DNA from: JAUVDZ01 sp964346325
GTDB taxonomy: Bacteria; Patescibacteriota; Gracilibacteria; UBA1369; PNNO01
NCBI GenBank assembly: GCA_964346325.1
Contig: CAYFUK010000046.1
Location: 1 to 8,551 of the forward strand
Direction of reading: 5' to 3'
Length of the DNA stretch: 8,551 nucleotides
Shown: positions 5,723 to 8,551 of the stretch, in pieces
Numbering within the stretch: the stretch's first letter is position 1
Layout of the letters: every line of letters starts with the position of its first letter
The notes under the pieces: model-generated
Database searches by the model: none
Told to the model about the DNA's origin: nothing
Seen by the model: only the letters and a program-made list of their open reading frames with translations
Program-made: the position numbers and the translations under genes

Positions 5723-6595
5723 ATGGATAATCTCAGAAAAGACGTACCATTGGCTCCTTATACGGCTTATAAAATCGGCGGTCCGGCTGATTATTTCGCC
5801 GAGGCCACGGGTCATAAACAAATTCCCGATTTAATCGAGTTCGCGAATAAAAAGAATATTCCATTCTTTCTGCTTGGCGGAGGTTGTAATACCGTGTTTT
5901 CCGATAAAGGATTCAGAGGTCTTGTTATACATAATAAAGCCAATAACATCGAAGTGCACGGCAGCAGCGTTGTAGCCGAGTCCGGTGCAATGTTGGCAGC
6001 GGTAATTGAACAAGCGCGTAAAAATGAATTGGGCGGCATAATAAAAATGGTCGGGCTTCCGGGCACAATCGGCGGTGCTGTTTATGGAAATGCCGGAGCC
6101 CGGGGAATAGAAATAGGGGATTTTGTAGAATCCGTTGAAATTTTCAGGCCCGGAGACGGAATCCTTAAAGAACCAAAAGAGTATTTTCAGTTTTCATACA
6201 GGTATTCGATTCTTAAAAAAACTAAAGAAATTGTTTTAAGAGTTATTTTGGATTTGCCCAATTCGGACCCGCACGACGTGACATCGGAAGTTATGCGGTT
6301 TCGCGCTCAGAAGCAACCAAAAGGTAAAGTTGCGGGTTCTTTTTTTAAAAATCCTTCGGCAACCGAGGCGGCAGGTTACCTTATCGATAAAGCAGGACTT
6401 AAAGGGCTTAGGATAGGCGATATTCTGGTGTCTGAGCGGCACGGTAATTGGTTTATGAATGTAGGCGATGCAACTCAGGAAGATATTATAAAAGTGGCAA
6501 AAAAGTGCAAAAAAGAGGTTGAAAATAAATTTGAAATTCAGCTTGAACCCGAAAATATATTGATTGATGAATATGGTAACCGAATTGACATATGA
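5723..6595 (+). CDS. murB: UDP-N-acetylenolpyruvoylglucosamine reductase MurB
   Basis: MurB is the cytoplasmic FAD enzyme that uses NADPH to reduce UDP-GlcNAc-enolpyruvate to UDP-MurNAc, the second committed step of peptidoglycan precursor synthesis. The 290-residue length is normal for the shorter type II form. Visible motifs are YKIGGPA (16-22) and LLGGGCNT (50-57) in the FAD domain, GLPGTIGGAVYGNAG (111-125), FSYRYS (157-162, with the substrate-binding Arg160), GSFFKNP (205-211, with Ser206 as the proton-donor serine) and a C-terminal LEPEN (274-278) providing the catalytic Glu. All key residues appear intact. The ATG at 5723 begins the usual short lead-in to the FAD domain. The gene stops with TGA, showing that TGA is a stop codon here. 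It is divergent from the tRNA operon and is not in a mur/fts cluster within this window. Confidence 0.97.
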   Translation: MDNLRKDVPLAPYTAYKIGGPADYFAEATGHKQIPDLIEFANKKNIPFFLLGGGCNTVFSDKGFRGLVIHNKANNIEVHGSSVVAESGAMLAAVIEQARKNELGGIIKMVGLPGTIGGAVYGNAGARGIEIGDFVESVEIFRPGDGILKEPKEYFQFSYRYSILKKTKEIVLRVILDLPNSDPHDVTSEVMRFRAQKQPKGKVAGSFFKNPSATEAAGYLIDKAGLKGLRIGDILVSERHGNWFMNVGDATQEDIIKVAKKCKKEVENKFEIQLEPENILIDEYGNRIDI

Positions 6596-6616
6596 TTGTA
6601 TTCTTTGGCAAGGGTA

Positions 6617-6645
6617 TTGATTTTTTGTCAAATATTTGGTAAAAT
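6617..6645 (+). promoter_or_regulatory. Promoter of the pilin-like gene
   Basis: TTGATT (6617-6622), a 17-bp spacer and TAAAAT (6640-6645) preceded by TGG form an extended -10 promoter. The start near 6652 gives a leader of about 49 bases, the longest in this window. Confidence 0.7.
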
Positions 6646-6700
6646 AAAGTGAAAGCTTAAATAAAAATAGTTTTCATTAAAACATTATAACCCAAACAAA

Positions 6701-7108
6701 ATGGCTAAAACCGCTCTAAAAAAGGGTCTTAAACAGGGATTAATCATGCTGGGCCTTACTACGGTGCTTTTAACAATTTTCTCGGCACTTGGAGGAGTGG
6801 CATCAGCGCAGTTAATACAACAGGGTGATGTACCTTCAAGTATTTCTCAGGCGACCGGTGGGGAAGGTTCATTCAGATCTTTGATTCTGAATATAGTTAA
6901 CTTCTTCCTGTTATTTCTGGGTCTGATTGCGGTGATTATGATTATCTACGGTGGTATTACTTATGTAACTGCTGCGGGAAATCAGGAAAAAATCGAAAGT
7001 GCAAAAAAGATTATTTTGTACGCAATCGTAGGTATCATTATTGTTTTGATCTCATTCGCACTTGTAAGAACCGTTATTTCAGGTGCCGGTCAGGGCGCGG
7101 AAGGATAG
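6701..7108 (+). CDS. VirB2/TrbC-like (Mbov_0395-type) pilin-like membrane protein
   Basis: The 135-residue product begins with a basic N-terminus and a hydrophobic segment (about 14-33) ending in ASA before Q37, a good signal peptidase I site. After a short Ser/Gly-rich region come two membrane helices, about 60-83 and 104-124, joined by YGGITYVTAAGNQEKIESAKK (83-103). The two-helix hairpin with a small basic loop is the layout of VirB2/TrbC conjugation pilins, and this particular loop is frequent in Patescibacteria proteins annotated as pilin or Mbov_0395-family conjugal transfer proteins. The mature protein would sit in the cytoplasmic membrane. No other type IV secretion gene is in the window, so a role in DNA or protein transfer is not shown; many such genomes carry isolated copies. 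It has its own promoter, an A-rich leader (AACCCAAACAAA) without a Shine-Dalgarno sequence, and a structured 3' region with a terminator. Confidence 0.85.
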   Translation: MAKTALKKGLKQGLIMLGLTTVLLTIFSALGGVASAQLIQQGDVPSSISQATGGEGSFRSLILNIVNFFLLFLGLIAVIMIIYGGITYVTAAGNQEKIESAKKIILYAIVGIIIVLISFALVRTVISGAGQGAEG

Positions 7109-7117
7109 TAAAAGCCC

Positions 7118-7189
7118 GGAGACGAGCTTTAGCGAGTCTCTCGCGAGCATAAACTTATCGTGAAGCGCAGAGTGAGCAAAGCGAACTCT
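7118..7189 (+). other. Cluster of hairpins with tandem GA/GA internal mismatches
   Basis: Two hairpins share one design: a 5-bp stem, then GA opposite GA, then GC/GC, then a tiny loop. The first has arms 7119-7123 and 7136-7140 (GAGAC/GTCTC) with loop TTTA. The second has arms 7169-7173 and 7185-7189 (AGAGT/ACTCT) with loop AAA. The stems differ in sequence while the GAGC...GCGA core is kept. Between them, 7142-7167 can form a less regular version with the same GA elements. The segment is more GC-rich than its surroundings and lies in the 3' region of the pilin transcript, before the terminator. It could be a structured RNA element or a repeated palindromic element. Confidence 0.55.
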
Positions 7190-7218
7190 ACCTATAAAAG
7201 AACATAATAAAAAATTTA

Positions 7219-7258
7219 AAAGCTCCGGCTTAGCTAAAAAAGTCGGAGCTTTATTTAT
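7219..7258. terminator. Bidirectional rho-independent terminator
   Basis: AAAGCTCCG (7219-7227) and CGGAGCTTT (7244-7252) form a perfect 9-bp stem around a 16-base loop. T-rich sequence follows on the plus strand, and an A-rich run precedes it that reads as a T tract on the minus strand. It separates the convergent pilin-like and PRC-barrel genes and lies directly against the latter's stop codon. Confidence 0.85.
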
Positions 7259-7785
7259 GCAATATCCGGATGAAGCTTGGCCACTCGTTCTTTTTCGGTT
7301 TTTTCAATGTATCTTTTGGCGCATTCGTTTTTTACTATTATAAGCCCTTTTTTTATTTCTGTTATATCACGTGCGGAAATAAGCCTTTCAGGGCCTTTAA
7401 ATAAACCCAAAAAAGATTTATATACAAATATTTTTGTTAAGCCAAAAGCCTTTACATCAATATAATAATCATGAACACCGCCCAAATGTTCCCCTTTTTC
7501 TGTTTCCACTCTGCTTTTTAGAATACCAATATCCTCTTTTATTATTTCCCGGACTTTAATTATATCTTCAGCATCTATTATATCTTCATGGCTGCCGATA
7601 GTAACCGCCTGACCAAAAAAAAGTATATCCATTGGCATGATTATCTTCATTTTGCCTGAATTTACAAAAAATGCAGCGACTTTTCCGCTTTTTGTATCGA
7701 TAAGTATATCGGTTATTCGGGCTGTTTTACCCATCCCTTCAACAACCAGGGGTGTTCCCACAATTTTAGTGTACGGTTTTTCCAT
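7255..7785 (-). CDS. PRC-barrel protein with two tandem domains
   Basis: The 176-residue soluble protein contains two PRC-barrel-like units. The first spans about 7-70 (IVGTPLVVEGMGKTARITDILID... GKVAAFFV). The second spans about 88-152 (ILKSRVETEKGEHLGGVHDYYIDV... LTKIFVYKS). Both show the family's pattern of 'G-x-x-(I/V)-x-D-x-x-(I/V)-D' before a strand ending in a hydrophobic pair. The C-terminal tail (about 153-176) is charged and helical. PRC-barrel domains occur in RimM (ribosome maturation), photosynthetic reaction centre H subunits and many small proteins of unknown role; no RimM N-terminal domain is present, so this is not RimM. Binding to protein or RNA is likely for the fold but not shown here. 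The gene is divergent from tRNA-Pro, and its nearest promoter predicts a leaderless mRNA. Confidence 0.8.
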   Translation of the reverse strand: MEKPYTKIVGTPLVVEGMGKTARITDILIDTKSGKVAAFFVNSGKMKIIMPMDILFFGQAVTIGSHEDIIDAEDIIKVREIIKEDIGILKSRVETEKGEHLGGVHDYYIDVKAFGLTKIFVYKSFLGLFKGPERLISARDITEIKKGLIIVKNECAKRYIEKTEKERVAKLHPDIA

Positions 7786-7791
7786 ATTTTT

Positions 7792-7820
7792 ATTTTAAAG
7801 CAAAAAATCTTTGACTTCAA
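7792..7820 (-). promoter_or_regulatory. Probable leaderless promoter of the PRC-barrel gene
   Basis: On the minus strand, TTGAAG (7815-7820), a 17-bp spacer and TAAAAT (7792-7797) are followed by six bases and the ATG, the same geometry as at murB. Its -35 shares two bases with the -35 of the tRNA-Pro promoter through the palindromic TTGACTTCAA. Confidence 0.5.
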
Positions 7821-7839
7821 AAGGGAAATTTCTTATAGT
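7811..7839 (+). promoter_or_regulatory. Promoter of tRNA-Pro and probably the following gene
   Basis: TTGACT (7811-7816), a 17-bp spacer and TATAGT (7834-7839) predict transcription from about 7846, 25 bases before the tRNA. Confidence 0.75.
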
Positions 7840-7859
7840 TATAGGGCTTTCAAAATCAA
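7832..7859 (-). promoter_or_regulatory. Alternative distal promoter of the PRC-barrel gene
   Basis: On the minus strand, TTGATT (7854-7859) and TATAAG (7832-7837) are 16 bp apart and would give a leader of about 40 bases. The -10 overlaps that of the tRNA-Pro promoter on the other strand, so the two could not be occupied together. Confidence 0.35.
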
Positions 7860-7870
7860 AGTAAAACCTT

Positions 7871-7948
7871 CGGGGCATAGCGTAGTCCGGTTAGCGCGCT
7901 CGGTTTGGGACCGAGAGGTCGCAGGTTCGAATCCTGCTGCCCCGACCA
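7871..7948 (+). tRNA. tRNA-Pro (anticodon UGG)
   Basis: The acceptor CGGGGCA (7871-7877) pairs with TGCCCCG (7938-7944), giving the C1-G72 pair typical of bacterial tRNA-Pro, followed by A and an encoded CCA (7946-7948). The anticodon stem CTCGG/CCGAG holds the loop TTTGGGA with TGG at 7906-7908. The T-arm GCAGG-TTCGAAT-CCTGC is perfect. A coding sequence begins 18 bases after its 3' end. Confidence 0.97.
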
Positions 7949-7966
7949 GTCAGTAATTATTCAATC

Positions 7967-8527
7967 ATGGCAAAATCAAACCTCGATAAATGGGATACCA
8001 TGAAGGTACATCCTATAAGTCTTCAATCTACGCAAAGAGTAGAACGTCCTTTTGTAGAAACCTCTGAATTGCCTGCGATTCCCGAGAAATTAATAACGGA
8101 AGATGTTAGTGAGCAGGCCAAATTAGTTATTGAAGCATATGACAGATCTGAAAATAATGAATTCCGGAATGAGCAGGATCAGGAAAGAGAAATTTATTTA
8201 CGAAGACGATTAGTTATAGAGCTAAAAAAAGTTTCGGAATTTCTTTCAACGGTTTTGCGTAAATATCGTGATGGTTTTCCCACTTTGCCTGAACAAATAT
8301 CAATTTATACAAACACGATTAATGCGAGTATTGATTCTTTAAATAATACTGAAATAAACACCAAGGATGTAATTATTAAAATTCACAGAATAGTATTACC
8401 TTTGTTTGATACCCTTCATTATCAATTTCATGTTGAGGAAAATGAATCTTTTAGTTTCGAGCCTATAAATACTGAAATAAAGGAGTGCCTTTCTATATTG
8501 GCCAATATGGTAAAAAATAAACTTTAA
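7967..8527 (+). CDS. Unknown soluble helical protein downstream of tRNA-Pro
   Basis: I do not recognise this 186-residue protein. There is no signal peptide or membrane segment. Residues 1-45 are polar with several prolines and probably extended (HPISLQS, SELPAIPEK). Residues about 48-105 are highly charged and probably form a long helix or coiled coil (QDQEREIYLRRRLVIELKKV). The rest has helical segments with regularly spaced Leu and Ile, ending in KNKL. There is no cysteine except C173, and no metal or nucleotide motif is seen. The ATG at 7967 is the first in frame after the tRNA, with no Shine-Dalgarno sequence and no separate promoter visible in the 18-base gap. Transcription therefore probably starts at the tRNA-Pro promoter, and tRNA 3'-end processing would define the mRNA 5' end. 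The stop TAA is at 8525-8527, near the window edge. Confidence 0.8.
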   Translation: MAKSNLDKWDTMKVHPISLQSTQRVERPFVETSELPAIPEKLITEDVSEQAKLVIEAYDRSENNEFRNEQDQEREIYLRRRLVIELKKVSEFLSTVLRKYRDGFPTLPEQISIYTNTINASIDSLNNTEINTKDVIIKIHRIVLPLFDTLHYQFHVEENESFSFEPINTEIKECLSILANMVKNKL

Positions 8528-8551
8528 TATTTTTTGAAAAGTTGCTAGCTG

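Noticed and set aside
1..8551. Mobile element, CRISPR array, toxin-antitoxin or defence cassette
   Set aside because: No regular spaced direct repeats, transposase motifs, terminal inverted repeats or paired small toxin-like genes were found; the tRNA genes show no duplicated 3' ends that would indicate an integration site.

Overview
The window most likely comes from a member of the Candidate Phyla Radiation (Patescibacteria), probably a Parcubacteria-like lineage. The evidence is AT-rich compact DNA, a VirB2/TrbC-like (Mbov_0395-type) pilin with a typical 'GGITYVTAAGN..EK' segment, an O-antigen-ligase-like protein with a TPR tail, a type II MurB, one RNase J, and start codons with no recognisable Shine-Dalgarno sequence. 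TGA is used as a normal stop (MurB), no frame needs TGA read as an amino acid, and the code looks like table 11, which argues against Absconditabacteria/Gracilibacteria. The lineage is inferred from protein style, not from a marker-gene search.

Layout, left to right. A secreted or membrane-anchored coiled-coil protein (134-766, +) converges on a polytopic Wzy/O-antigen-ligase-like glycan enzyme (800-2704, -), with a terminator hairpin between them. Divergent from that enzyme, across back-to-back promoters, is a small cysteine-rich putative zinc protein (2832-3113, +; the longer start at 2787 lies inside the promoter), then RNase J (3172-5034, +). The RNase J tail overlaps a small unknown gene on the other strand (5003-5266, -). 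A tRNA-Thr(UGU)-tRNA-Tyr(GUA) operon (5413-5654, -) is divergent from murB (5723-6595, +). A pilin-like gene follows (6701-7108, +), then a cluster of unusual GA-containing hairpins and a shared bidirectional terminator. A two-domain PRC-barrel protein (7255-7785, -) is divergent from tRNA-Pro(UGG) (7871-7948, +), and an unknown 186-residue protein starts 18 bases after that tRNA.

Almost every transcription unit has a visible sigma70-type promoter (TTGaca, 15-17 bp, TAtaaT), so most genes appear to be transcribed singly. Functionally the window mixes RNA decay and processing (RNase J, tRNAs), peptidoglycan precursor synthesis (MurB), cell-surface glycan or pilus functions (Wzy-like enzyme, pilin-like protein, anchored coiled coil) and several small unknown proteins. 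No mobile element, CRISPR array, phage or defence cassette was seen. The most unusual signals are regulatory: SD-less A-rich leaders, two genes with apparent leaderless transcription, interlocked divergent promoters, and the tandem-GA hairpin cluster.
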